Origin: Candidatus Rokuibacteriota bacterium | Lineage (GTDB): Bacteria; Methylomirabilota; Methylomirabilia; Rokubacteriales; CSP1-6 | NCBI GenBank assembly: GCA_016866775.1 | Contig: VGLJ01000017.1 | Coordinates: forward strand, 1 to 64,000 | DNA length: 64,000 bases | Direction: 5' to 3' | Position numbers and translations under genes: made by a program | The notes under the pieces: generated by a model | The model's input: the letters and a program-made list of their open reading frames with translations, nothing else | The model's database searches: none | Told to the model about the DNA's origin: nothing | Shown here: positions 1 to 8,001 of the stretch, one piece after another | Position numbering within the stretch: position 1 is the first letter of the stretch | Layout of the letters: each line of letters starts with the position of its first letter

Positions 1-116
1 GGCTGTGGCCATCGAGTCGCCTTGGTTTTGTGCGATGAGTCGTCTTGTCAACGCTCTTTTCGCACACTTCAGAGGCTCGATGGCTCTCTTCTTTCATCCT
101 TCACGCATAATCCGGG
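1..116. other. left edge without a gene
   Basis: No supported gene. The base composition looks less GC-rich than the rest of the window. A short ORF running into the sulfurtransferase region is antisense to that gene and is not credible. This stretch may hold the 3' flank of a gene lying outside the window. Confidence 0.5.
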
Positions 117-992
117 CTAGTCACGCTCCATCGGCAGCGACGGGTCCCTCGCCCACTCCGACAGTGACGCGTCGTAGACGGCCACGTCGTCCTTGCCGAG
201 CAGCATGAGCACGAACGCGCCGCTCGACGCCGCGATCCCGCCGCCGCAGTAGGTGATCACGCGGCCCGCGTCGAGCGCGCCCGCCGCCTTGAACTTCTCG
301 CGCAGCACGTCCGCCGGCAGATACGCGTGCGTGGTCGGATCGACGAGATCGCGAGCGACGACGTTCGTGCTTCCCGCGATCCGGCCCGGACGCCCGTACG
401 CCACCCCGCCCGTCCCGCGATGCTGCTCTTCCGTGAGCGCGTTGATCAGACACGTCGCGCGGTCGCCGACGCCGGCGAGGACCGCCTGCTTGTCGACGAA
501 GAGATCCGTCCGCGGCTTCGCGACGAAGCGCCGCGCCGGCCGCGCGCCGGCGTCGCTCGCGACCGGGCGCTTCTCCACCGTCCACTTCTTCCAGCCGCCG
601 TTCAGCACCGCGGCGTTCTCGAAGCCGGACGCGCGGAGCATCCACCACACGCGCGCGGCCCACATGTTGACGGCGCGGTCGTAGAGGATCACGCGCACGC
701 CGTCGCCGGCGCCGAGCCGCCCCATCTCCGCGGCGAGCTGGGCGGCCGGCGGCATCATGTAGAGGAGGTGCGCCGGCCCGTCCTTCGCGGACAGCTCTCC
801 GGTCAAATCCGCGAAGCCCGCGCCCGGGATGTGGCTCTCCTTCCACTTCGCGACGCCGGACTCCGCGCGGAACCCGCCTTCCGGCTTCGGATGGAGATAG
901 ACCGTGCACTCGAGGACGCGCACGCCCGGATCGTCGAGGTGCTGCGACAGCCACTCGGTCTCCACGAGGTACTGCGGCCGCGCGAAGCTCAT
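117..992 (-). CDS. rhodanese-type sulfurtransferase (thiosulfate / 3-mercaptopyruvate type)
   Basis: A 291-aa protein with two tandem rhodanese domains, the usual length of TST/MST enzymes. These move a sulfane sulfur from thiosulfate or 3-mercaptopyruvate to an acceptor through a cysteine persulfide. The C-terminal domain carries the active-site loop CGGGIAAS, with the nucleophile at about Cys249. The N-terminal domain has Asp (ILYDRAV) at the matching position and is non-catalytic, as is normal. The loop differs from the classic CRxGx[RT] and CG[ST]GVT forms, so the donor cannot be assigned. The ATG start shares its A with the TGA of the upstream cyclase-family gene (TGATG), so the two are translationally coupled. 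Confidence 0.9.
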   Translation of the reverse strand: MSFARPQYLVETEWLSQHLDDPGVRVLECTVYLHPKPEGGFRAESGVAKWKESHIPGAGFADLTGELSAKDGPAHLLYMMPPAAQLAAEMGRLGAGDGVRVILYDRAVNMWAARVWWMLRASGFENAAVLNGGWKKWTVEKRPVASDAGARPARRFVAKPRTDLFVDKQAVLAGVGDRATCLINALTEEQHRGTGGVAYGRPGRIAGSTNVVARDLVDPTTHAYLPADVLREKFKAAGALDAGRVITYCGGGIAASSGAFVLMLLGKDDVAVYDASLSEWARDPSLPMERD

Positions 993-1894
993 CAGAAGAT
1001 CGCGATCGGGTGCGCGGGAGCGCCCGTCGCGCCTTTCAGACGAAGCGGTGTCGCCGTGAAGAGGAACTCGTAGCGGTTGTTCTCCTTGCACGCGGCGGCG
1101 AGCCGCTCGGGGTTCGTGTTGTCGACGAGCGCGAGCCCGAGGAACGGGATGGCGAGGTGGACGCCCATGCCGAAGCCCGCGTAGCCGATCGGGCGCTCGT
1201 CCATCATGTCCCACGAGATCGCGGCGATGTCCTTCTCGCGGAACCACTCGAGGCACGAGAGGTGGAGCCCCGGGTGCGGAGACTCGCGCGGCACCCACTC
1301 GGGATGCTCCTTGCGGAAGCGCTCGTCGCCGCTGCGCACGACGACGACGTCGCCCGGCTGCACGGTCACGCCCTGGCGCCGCGCGACCTCGTCCAGCTCC
1401 TTCGGCGTCACCGGGGTGCCGACCGTGACGTAGCCTTCCTTGCGCCCCGCCGCGACGTCGAGCAGCACGCCGCGCGAGGTGATGCCGTCGAACAGCGGGT
1501 CGATCGGGCACCACGCGGCGCCCGCGACGCTCAGGCTGTCCTTGAACGAGCGGCCGTTGTAGAGCTCGCGATCCCACGCCACGTGGCAGAGCGCGTCGAC
1601 GTGCGTGATCCAGAAGCCGTGATAGACCATGTCGAAGCGATCGAGCACGACGTCCGCGCGCTCGCGCTCGGACGGAAACGTCGCCGAGTACATGAACACC
1701 GGCATCGGGACGACGTCGCGCGCGAGCGAGACGGTCTGGCCGGTCTTCACGAGCCCCAGCGCCGCCTGCCGCTTCGCGGCCGTGATGAGGTTCACGGTGC
1801 CCTTCTGGTCGTCGTTGCCCCAGCGGCCCCAGTTGTTCAGCTCCTTGAAGTAGCCTTCGACGCGATCCTGCGTGGGCGCTTTCCAGTCGGCCAT
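992..1894 (-). CDS. cyclase family protein (kynurenine-formamidase-like metal hydrolase)
   Basis: A 300-aa protein of the cyclase/kynurenine formamidase family, metal-dependent hydrolases that act on amides, esters or lactones. The hallmark HxDxxxH metal motif is visible as HVDALCH at residues 98-104. A C-terminal stretch with HLAIPFLGLALVDN fits the conserved core. The ATG start is supported by the N-terminal MADWKAPTQD typical of longer members. It is the first gene of a two-gene unit with the sulfurtransferase and is divergent from the deacetylase gene across only 33 nt. Its substrate is not evident; no tryptophan-degradation genes lie nearby. Confidence 0.88.
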   Translation of the reverse strand: MADWKAPTQDRVEGYFKELNNWGRWGNDDQKGTVNLITAAKRQAALGLVKTGQTVSLARDVVPMPVFMYSATFPSERERADVVLDRFDMVYHGFWITHVDALCHVAWDRELYNGRSFKDSLSVAGAAWCPIDPLFDGITSRGVLLDVAAGRKEGYVTVGTPVTPKELDEVARRQGVTVQPGDVVVVRSGDERFRKEHPEWVPRESPHPGLHLSCLEWFREKDIAAISWDMMDERPIGYAGFGMGVHLAIPFLGLALVDNTNPERLAAACKENNRYEFLFTATPLRLKGATGAPAHPIAIF

Positions 1895-1927
1895 CGGTCA
1901 CTCCTTTGAACGCGATACTATGCCGCC

Positions 1928-2860
1928 GTGAGCCCATCGTCCACGCCCGGGCCGTTTCCGCGCGATCTGGTCGGGTACGGCGGCGACCCGCCGCATCCGC
2001 GCTGGCCCGGTGATGCGCGCCTCGCGGTGAACTTCGTCATCAACTACGAGGAAGGCTCCGAGTACAACGTCCCCGACGGCGACGGATTTTCCGAGGGCAC
2101 GCTCACCGAGGCGCCCGGCCGCGACGTGCAGGGCCGCGATCTCGCCGCCGAAGGCATGTTCGAGTACGGCAGCCGCGTCGGCATCTGGCGCGTGCTGCGC
2201 CTCTTCAAGGAGCGCAACCTCCCGCTCACGGTGTTCGGCTGCGCGCTCGCGCTCGAGCGGAATCCGAAGGTCGCGGCGGCGATCCGCGACGCCGGCCACG
2301 ACGTGTGCTCGCACGGCTGGCGGTGGATCAAGCACTACCAGCTCAAGGAAGAGGAGGAGCGCGAGCACATCGCGAAAGCGATCACGTCGTTTCAGACGAC
2401 CGTCGGCGCGCGGCCGCTCGGCTGGTACTGCCGGTACGGGCCGAGCGTGAACACGCGCCGCCTGCTCGTCGAGGAAGGCGGCTTCCTCTACGATTCCGAC
2501 GCGTACAACGACGAGCTCCCGTACTGGGTGCGCGTGAACGATCGCCCGCACCTCGTGGTGCCGTACAGCCTCGTGGCGAACGACACGAAGTTCGCGGCCG
2601 GCGGGCTCGTCACCGCGAACGACTACTTCACGTTCGTGAAGGACGGGTTCGACGTGCTCTACCGCGAGGGCAAGACGCAGCCGAAGATGATCTCGTTCGG
2701 GCTGCACCTGCGCATCATCGGGCATCCGTCACGCGCGGCGGGGCTCGAGCGCGTGCTCGACTACATCATGGGCCACGAGGCGGTGTGGGTGACGCGACGG
2801 ATCGATATCGCGCGTCACTGGATCGCGACGCATCCGGCAGGCGGTACTATGGCGCGGTGA
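1928..2860 (+). CDS. polysaccharide deacetylase family protein, PuuE / allantoinase-like
   Basis: A 310-aa NodB-fold protein. The N-terminal NYEEGSE (about 39-45), the SHGWRW motif (128-133) and the extended EREHI segment resemble the PuuE branch, which includes metal-independent allantoinases and related C-N hydrolases, rather than true chitin deacetylases. It starts at GTG 1928. The divergent partner on the minus strand begins 33 nt away, so the two promoters must share that short gap. A role in ureide or cyclic amide breakdown would suit the hydantoinase genes at 10-15 kb, but that is inference. Confidence 0.85.
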   Translation: MSPSSTPGPFPRDLVGYGGDPPHPRWPGDARLAVNFVINYEEGSEYNVPDGDGFSEGTLTEAPGRDVQGRDLAAEGMFEYGSRVGIWRVLRLFKERNLPLTVFGCALALERNPKVAAAIRDAGHDVCSHGWRWIKHYQLKEEEEREHIAKAITSFQTTVGARPLGWYCRYGPSVNTRRLLVEEGGFLYDSDAYNDELPYWVRVNDRPHLVVPYSLVANDTKFAAGGLVTANDYFTFVKDGFDVLYREGKTQPKMISFGLHLRIIGHPSRAAGLERVLDYIMGHEAVWVTRRIDIARHWIATHPAGGTMAR

Positions 2861-2920
2861 CCCAGACGACGACCGACACGACGACCCCCGCCCCAATCCG
2901 CCTCACCGTTCCGCAGTAAC

Positions 2921-4210
2921 TTGCGCCTTCCGTTCTTCTACGGCTGGGTCGTCGTGGCGGTGGCGTTCGTCACCATGGCCGTCGGCGTCAACGCACGCAC
3001 GGTGTTCTCGCTGCTGTTCCCGCCGATTCTCGAGGAATTCCGCTGGGAGCGCGGGCTCACCGCCGGCGCGTTCGCGATCGGCTTCATGATCTCCGCCGTC
3101 GGCGCGCCGTTCCTCGGCGTGCTGATGGACAAGAAGGGCCCGCGCTGGATGCTGAGCCTCGGCGTGGTGCTCGTCGGCGGCGGCATGGCGGGCGCGTCGT
3201 TCATCACGGAGCCGTGGCACCTCTATCTCACGCTCGGCTTCCTGGTGTCGGGCGGGAGCGTCGCGCTCGCGTACACGGGCCACGCGCTGTTCCTGCCGAA
3301 CTGGTTCGTGCGCCGCCGCTCGTTCGCCGCCGGCATCGCGTTCTCCGGCGTCGGCATCGGCTCGATCGTGATCTTCCCGTGGCTGCAGGGCGTGATCGTC
3401 GCTCGCGGCTGGCGGTACGCGTGCGTCGCGGTGGCGATCCTCGTGTTCGGGCTGATCCCGCTGATCATGCTGCAGTACCGGCGGCCGCAGGATCTCGGCC
3501 TCGTGCCCGACGGCGACACGGCCGCGCACGCCGCGGACGCGGCGCGGGCGCACCCGGCGAACGTCGTCGACCCGGTGTGGGCGGCGGTGGAGTGGACGCC
3601 GGCGCGCGCGATGAAGACCGCGCGCTTCTGGTGGCTCGCCGTCGCGTTCTTCTCGGGCCTCTGGGCGTGGTACGCGGTGCAGGTCCACCAGACGCGCTAC
3701 CTGATCGACGTCGGCTTCGACTCGACGACCGCCGCGCTCGCGCTCGGGCTCGTCCCCTTCATGGGGATCGCGGGGCAGATCGCGCTCGGCCACTTCTCCG
3801 ATCGGATGGGGCGCGAGATGGGCTGGACGCTGGGGGCCGGCGGCTTCGCGCTCTGTTACGTGTTCCTCCTCGCCATGCGCGACCATCCCTCGCAGGCGGC
3901 GCTCTACGCGATGGTGATCGCGCAGGGGTTGCTCGGCTACGGACTCGCGTCGGTGTTCGCGGCCGTTCCCGCGGAGCTCTTCCAGGGGAAGCGCTACGCG
4001 ACGATCTTCGGCGCGCTGAACTCGTCCGCCGTCGCGGGCGGCGGCGTCGCGCCGTGGGTGACGGGCGCGATCTACGACCTCACCGGCACCTACGCGCCCG
4101 CGTGGTGGCTCTCGATCGGCTTCTGCCTCGTGTCGATCGCGTGCATCTGGATCGCCGCGCCCCGCAAGGTCCGCGCGGTGGCCGGGCGCGTGCGCCGCGT
4201 GCCGGGGTAG
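2921..4210 (+). CDS. MFS transporter, oxalate/formate-antiporter-like
   Basis: A 429-aa integral membrane protein with about twelve hydrophobic segments. The loop between TM2 and TM3, GVLMDKKGPRWML, is the major facilitator G-x3-D/R-x-G/R-R signature. It resembles the monocarboxylate / oxalate:formate antiporter subgroup of inner-membrane carriers. The start chosen is TTG 2921, directly at FYGWVVV, where this family normally begins. The 20-codon GTG ORF at 2857-2919 just upstream looks like leader sequence only. The cargo is unknown; a small organic acid is likely given the FMN hydroxyacid oxidase nearby. Confidence 0.87.
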   Translation: MRLPFFYGWVVVAVAFVTMAVGVNARTVFSLLFPPILEEFRWERGLTAGAFAIGFMISAVGAPFLGVLMDKKGPRWMLSLGVVLVGGGMAGASFITEPWHLYLTLGFLVSGGSVALAYTGHALFLPNWFVRRRSFAAGIAFSGVGIGSIVIFPWLQGVIVARGWRYACVAVAILVFGLIPLIMLQYRRPQDLGLVPDGDTAAHAADAARAHPANVVDPVWAAVEWTPARAMKTARFWWLAVAFFSGLWAWYAVQVHQTRYLIDVGFDSTTAALALGLVPFMGIAGQIALGHFSDRMGREMGWTLGAGGFALCYVFLLAMRDHPSQAALYAMVIAQGLLGYGLASVFAAVPAELFQGKRYATIFGALNSSAVAGGGVAPWVTGAIYDLTGTYAPAWWLSIGFCLVSIACIWIAAPRKVRAVAGRVRRVPG

Positions 4211-4221
4211 GATTCAAGGCC

Positions 4222-4965
4222 ATGATCGACACCGTCACGAAGTGGATCGACGACGCCCAGCGCATTGTGGTGCTCACCGGCGCCGGCATCTCCACCGACT
4301 CCGGCATTCCGGATTTCCGCGGGCCGCAGGGCGTGTGGACGAAGAACCCCGAAGCCGAGAAGATGTCGAACATCAGCTACTACGTCGCCGACCGCGAGGT
4401 GCGGAAGAAGGCGTGGCGCTACCGCATGGAGAACCGGATGTGGCAGCGGGAGCCGAATCCCGGCCACCTCTCGTGCCTCCGGCTCGAGCAGCGCGAGAAG
4501 CTCCTGATGCTCGTCACGCAGAACGTCGACGGCCTCCATCTCAAGGCCGGGACGTCGCCGGGCCGGCTCGTCGAGATCCACGGCACCATGCGCGAGGTCG
4601 TGTGTCTGAGCTGCGGCGAGCGCGCGCCGATCGAGCGAGCGCTGGCGCGCGTCGAGGCCGGCGAGGACGATCCGCCGTGCCGGAGCTGCGGCGGCATCCT
4701 GAAGACGGCGACGATCTCGTTCGGCCAGGGCCTCGTGCAGAGGGACATCGAGCGCTCGCAGCTCGCCGCACGCCGCTGCGATCTCATGCTCGCCGTCGGC
4801 TCGACGCTGTCGGTCTACCCGGTCGCCGGGATCGTGCCGGTGGCGAAGGAGCACGGCGCGCGCGTGGTGATCGTCAACGCGGAGCCGACGGCCATGGACA
4901 GCATGGCCGACGCGGTGCTGCGCGGCTCCATCAGCGAGATCCTCCCGCAGATCGTCCGCGCATGA
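4222..4965 (+). CDS. Sir2-family NAD-dependent protein deacylase
   Basis: A 247-aa sirtuin, which removes acyl groups from lysines using NAD+ and releases nicotinamide and O-acyl-ADP-ribose. All core motifs are present: GAGIS (20-24), DFRGP (31-35), TQNVDGLH (99-106), catalytic His120 in EIHG, zinc-binding cysteine pairs CLSC (128/131) and CRSC (153/156), and GSTL near the NAD site. The length is normal for a bacterial CobB-type enzyme. The stop overlaps the next gene's start (ATGA), so it is translated together with the LLM oxidoreductase. A role in controlling acyl-CoA synthetases is plausible but not shown here. Confidence 0.93.
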   Translation: MIDTVTKWIDDAQRIVVLTGAGISTDSGIPDFRGPQGVWTKNPEAEKMSNISYYVADREVRKKAWRYRMENRMWQREPNPGHLSCLRLEQREKLLMLVTQNVDGLHLKAGTSPGRLVEIHGTMREVVCLSCGERAPIERALARVEAGEDDPPCRSCGGILKTATISFGQGLVQRDIERSQLAARRCDLMLAVGSTLSVYPVAGIVPVAKEHGARVVIVNAEPTAMDSMADAVLRGSISEILPQIVRA

Positions 4966-5966
4966 AGTTCGGCCTCGGCCTCGCCGCCCAGCACCGTCCG
5001 GACGACGACCAGGCCGCGCGCTTCCGCGAGCATCTCGAGCAGGTCCGGCTCGCGCGCGCCGTCGGCTTCAGCACCATCTGGGCGAGCCAGCACTTCCTCG
5101 CACAGCCGTTCACGTACTTCCAGCCGATCCCCACGCTCGGCCGCGTCGCCGCCGAAGCCGAAGGCATGACGCTCGGCACCGGCATCATCCTGCTGCCGCT
5201 CTTCCAGCCGCTCGACGTCGCGGAGCAGATGGCCACGCTCGACGTGATCACCGGCGGGCGCACGATCCTCGGCGTCGGCCTCGGCTATCGCGACGAGGAG
5301 AACACGGCGCTGGGCGTCGACCCGAAGAGCCGCGTCGGGCGGCTCACCGAAGGCGTCGAGATCATCGAGCGGCTGTGGATGGGCGAGCCGGTCACGTACG
5401 AAGGCCGGCACTACACGCTGCGCGACGTGCGGACCTCGCTCCGCCCGGTGCAGCGGCCGCGCCCGCGCATCTGGCTCGCCGCGAACACCGACGCCGGCGT
5501 GAAGCGTGCCGCGAAGCTCGGCGACGCATGGCTGATGAACCCGCACTCGACGCTCGCGAGCATCGAGCGTCAGCTGGCGCTCTTCCACGAGACACGCCGG
5601 GCGCTCGGCCGCCCGCGCGCCACCGACATCCCGCTGATCAAGGAGTGCGTGGTCGCCGAGGACGCGGCGACGGCGCTCGCCGAGGCGCGCCCGTTCCTCG
5701 AGGCGAAGTACAAGGCGTACCAGCAGTGGAACCAGGACGACGCGCTGCCGAAGGGCGAGACGTTCGACCTGCCCTTCGAGGAGCTCGCGCGCGATCGCTT
5801 CATCGTCGGCGACCCGGCGCGCGCCGTCGACGAGATCGCGCGCTACCGCGAGCGGCTCCGCATCACCGAGCTGAGCTTCCGCGTGCAGTGGCCCGGGATG
5901 CCGCAGGCGACCGTGCTCCGCACGATCCGCCTGCTGGGCGAGAAGGTCCTCCCAAAACTCCGCTAG
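4962..5966 (+). CDS. LLM class flavin-dependent oxidoreductase
   Basis: A 334-aa luciferase-like monooxygenase (bacterial luciferase / F420-dependent reductase fold). The N-terminal MKFGLGL, the barrel segment TLGTGIILLPLFQPLDVAEQ and the GVGLGYRDEE stretch are typical. These enzymes use FMNH2 or F420; which one is used here cannot be read from the sequence. The start overlaps the sirtuin stop by 4 nt. The gene ends in CTAG shared with the stop of the convergent pdxH gene (5963-5966). Its substrate is unknown. Confidence 0.9.
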   Translation: MKFGLGLAAQHRPDDDQAARFREHLEQVRLARAVGFSTIWASQHFLAQPFTYFQPIPTLGRVAAEAEGMTLGTGIILLPLFQPLDVAEQMATLDVITGGRTILGVGLGYRDEENTALGVDPKSRVGRLTEGVEIIERLWMGEPVTYEGRHYTLRDVRTSLRPVQRPRPRIWLAANTDAGVKRAAKLGDAWLMNPHSTLASIERQLALFHETRRALGRPRATDIPLIKECVVAEDAATALAEARPFLEAKYKAYQQWNQDDALPKGETFDLPFEELARDRFIVGDPARAVDEIARYRERLRITELSFRVQWPGMPQATVLRTIRLLGEKVLPKLR

Positions 5967-6592
5967 GGTTGCAGGCGCGTGGCCGCCCAGGCGCCGCCTT
6001 TGAATCCTCCTTCGAGCGGAGTCAGCGAGCGTGTCCAGCGCGCGCGATCGTGCACGCGCGCCGGCTGGCCGACCCAGAGCTCGACGCGCTCGGCCCACAC
6101 GCGGTACCCGCCCCAGCGCGGCGGGCGCGGCACCGGGCCGGTCGCGCGCGTCGTCAGATCGGCGATCCGCGCGAGGAGCTCGGCGCGCGAGCCGAGCGGC
6201 TGGCTCTGCGCGCTCGCCGACGCCGCGACGCGCGCGTCGGGCGGGCGGCCGTTCCAGTACGCATCGGAATCCGCGTCGGGCGCGAGCGTGACCGGGCCTT
6301 CGACGCGCACCTGTCGCTCGAACGCGTCCCAGTGGAAGACGCACGACGCCCACGCGGTCCTGGCGAGCTCGCGGCCCTTGTCGCTCTCGCGATCCGTGTA
6401 GAACACGAGCCAGCCCGCCGTCGCGTCGAAGCCGCGGCAAATCGTCATGCGCGCGCGGGGCCGGCCGGCGCCGTCCACCGTGGCCAGCGTCATCGCCGTC
6501 GCGTTGCGGATCTCCTTCGTCGCCTCGTCGATCCAGCGCCGCACGAGCGGCAGCGGGTCGTCGGGAAGCGCCTCGGGCAGGCTCTCTTTCAT
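5963..6592 (-). CDS. pdxH: pyridoxamine/pyridoxine 5'-phosphate oxidase
   Basis: A 209-aa FMN enzyme that oxidises PNP or PMP to the cofactor PLP. The split-barrel core ATAMTLATVDGAGRPRARM, the dimer-interface segment ASCVFHWDAFERQVRVEG, and the C-terminal PPRWGGYRVWAERVELW with RVHDR are the standard PdxH landmarks. Start ATG 6592 (MKESLPEALPDD) fits family length; an upstream in-frame ATG would overlap the start of the divergent oxidase gene. PLP supply suits the several PLP aminotransferases in this window. It is convergent with the LLM gene, with a 4-nt CTAG overlap. Confidence 0.92.
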   Translation of the reverse strand: MKESLPEALPDDPLPLVRRWIDEATKEIRNATAMTLATVDGAGRPRARMTICRGFDATAGWLVFYTDRESDKGRELARTAWASCVFHWDAFERQVRVEGPVTLAPDADSDAYWNGRPPDARVAASASAQSQPLGSRAELLARIADLTTRATGPVPRPPRWGGYRVWAERVELWVGQPARVHDRARWTRSLTPLEGGFKGGAWAATRLQP

Positions 6593-6611
6593 GCGCGTAG
6601 AATACGCCGCC

Positions 6612-7700
6612 ATGAGCACATCCGGCCTCGAAGACAAGTTCCAGAACCTGCACGAGATCGTGAAGGCCGCGAAAGCCTCCCTGCCGCAGGGCCCGTGGGA
6701 TTACCTGGTGGGCGGCGCCGAGACGGAGACCACGGTCCGGCGCAACCGGCAGGCGCTGGACTCGATCGCGTTCCGGCCGCGGGTGCTGCGCAACGTCGCG
6801 CAGGTCGATCTCGCGACGACCTTCCTCGGCAAGAAGCTCCGGATCCCGGTCATGACCGCGCCCGTCGGGGGCCTCGAGACCTTCGATCCCGCCGGCGGCG
6901 CGGCCGTCGCACGCGGCACCGGCGAGTTCGGCGTCGCCCAGATGCTCAGCTCGGTCTGCATGCCCGGGCTCGAGGAGACGGCGAAGGCCGCCGACAACGT
7001 CCGGATCTTCCAGCTGTACGTCCGCGGTGACACCGCGTGGGTCGACGACATCGTCAGGCGCGCGATCGACCACGGCTACGCGGCGTTCACGATCACGGTG
7101 GACACGGCGCACTACAGCCGGCGCGAGCGCGACATCGCGACCAGGTTCGTGAAACCGTGGCGCCAGCGCGCGACGGGGTTCGCCTTCCAGGCCGGGATGA
7201 CGTGGGACCTGGTCAAGCACTTCAAGGACACGTTCTCGATCCCGCTCGGCCTCAAGGGCATCGCGACCGCCGAGGACGCGGCGCTCTGCGTCGAGCACGG
7301 TGTCGACTTCGTCTACGTCTCGAACCACGGCGGGCGGCAGCTCGACCACGGCCGTGGATCGATGGACGTGCTGCCTGAAGTGCTCGAGGCGGTGAATGGT
7401 CGGGCGCGCGTCGTCGTCGACGGCGCGTTTTACCGCGGCGCCGACGTCGTCAAGGCGATCGCGATGGGCGCCGATCTCGTCGGGCTCGGCCGGCTCCCGT
7501 GCTTCGGACTCGCCGCCGCGAGCGTGCCGGGGCTCATCCGCGTGCTGGAGCTGATCGAGGAAGAGATCAAGATCGCGCTCAGCCTGCTCGGCGTCGATCG
7601 GCTCTCGGCTCTCGATCGCTCGTACCTGCACAGGGGCGCGCCGCCGGTGGTGCCGGCCCACGTCATGAGCGCGTTTCCGCTGATCGGCGAGGGGTACTGA
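6612..7700 (+). CDS. FMN-dependent alpha-hydroxy-acid oxidase/dehydrogenase
   Basis: A 362-aa TIM-barrel flavoenzyme of the glycolate oxidase / L-lactate dehydrogenase / mandelate dehydrogenase family. It oxidises an L-2-hydroxy acid to the 2-oxo acid. The signature SNHGGRQLDHGRGS places the catalytic base at about His239 and a substrate-binding Arg at about 242. The FMN-contacting Lys is near residue 215 (GLKG). The N-terminal PQGPWDYLVGGAETE matches the family. It diverges from pdxH with about 20 nt between starts. The hydroxy acid used is not evident. Confidence 0.9.
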   Translation: MSTSGLEDKFQNLHEIVKAAKASLPQGPWDYLVGGAETETTVRRNRQALDSIAFRPRVLRNVAQVDLATTFLGKKLRIPVMTAPVGGLETFDPAGGAAVARGTGEFGVAQMLSSVCMPGLEETAKAADNVRIFQLYVRGDTAWVDDIVRRAIDHGYAAFTITVDTAHYSRRERDIATRFVKPWRQRATGFAFQAGMTWDLVKHFKDTFSIPLGLKGIATAEDAALCVEHGVDFVYVSNHGGRQLDHGRGSMDVLPEVLEAVNGRARVVVDGAFYRGADVVKAIAMGADLVGLGRLPCFGLAAASVPGLIRVLELIEEEIKIALSLLGVDRLSALDRSYLHRGAPPVVPAHVMSAFPLIGEGY

Positions 7701-7724
7701 TCGCGCGCTGAGGAAGGTCTTCTG

Positions 7725-7752
7725 CGGGCGCCGGACGACTCCCCGGCGCCCG
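7725..7752. terminator. perfect 10-bp inverted repeat between convergent genes
   Basis: CGGGCGCCGG (7725-7734) and CCGGCGCCCG (7743-7752) are exact reverse complements with an 8-nt loop. The repeat lies between two convergent genes ending at 7700 and 7773, so a bidirectional terminator is the natural reading. There is no T-tract on either side, so termination by hairpin alone is uncertain. Confidence 0.55.
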
Positions 7753-7772
7753 CGAGACCGGTGTTGCGGGGG

Positions 7773-7955
7773 CTACTTCTTCTCGGTCGCCTTGGCCGCG
7801 TCCTTCTCCATCTTCTTCTCGGCCTTGTCAGCCGGGCTCGCGGGCGTCGCCGGGGTGGCCGGCGTGGCGGGCGTCGTCGTGGACTGCGCGAAGACCGGCG
7901 CGCTCGTCACGAAGAGGAAAGCGCCCGCTGCGAGGAGTGCAAGTGTCCGACTCAT
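7773..7955 (-). CDS. small secreted Ala/Pro/Lys-rich protein
   Basis: A 60-aa protein not recognised as a family. Residues 1-24 form a clear Sec signal peptide (MSRTLALLAAGAFLFVTSAP...) with a probable cut after VFA-Q. The mature part has three PAT repeats followed by a highly charged lysine/glutamate tail (ADKAEKKMEKDAAKATEKK). Similar low-complexity periplasmic mini-proteins are common in related bacteria and their function is unknown. It lies 46 nt downstream of the URO-D-like gene on the same strand. Confidence 0.65.
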   Translation of the reverse strand: MSRTLALLAAGAFLFVTSAPVFAQSTTTPATPATPATPASPADKAEKKMEKDAAKATEKK

Positions 7956-8001
7956 ACCGTTCCCTCCATGGGTGGCTGCTGCTGCAGCGTGCTACTGCTA
8001 T

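Noticed and set aside
5-208. Small plus-strand ORF at the left edge
   Set aside because: It overlaps the sulfurtransferase gene antisense, has no ribosome site and no recognisable protein features.
2857-2919. 20-codon GTG ORF before the MFS gene, considered as a leader peptide
   Set aside because: No attenuation hairpins or regulatory codon run are seen; its length is unremarkable for chance.
4815-7661. Long minus-strand open frame of more than 900 codons, and similar long frames antisense to other genes
   Set aside because: These are rich in Arg, Ala, Gly, Asp and His and lie opposite genes with clear protein families. In very GC-rich DNA stop codons are rare in the non-coding frames, so length alone is no evidence.
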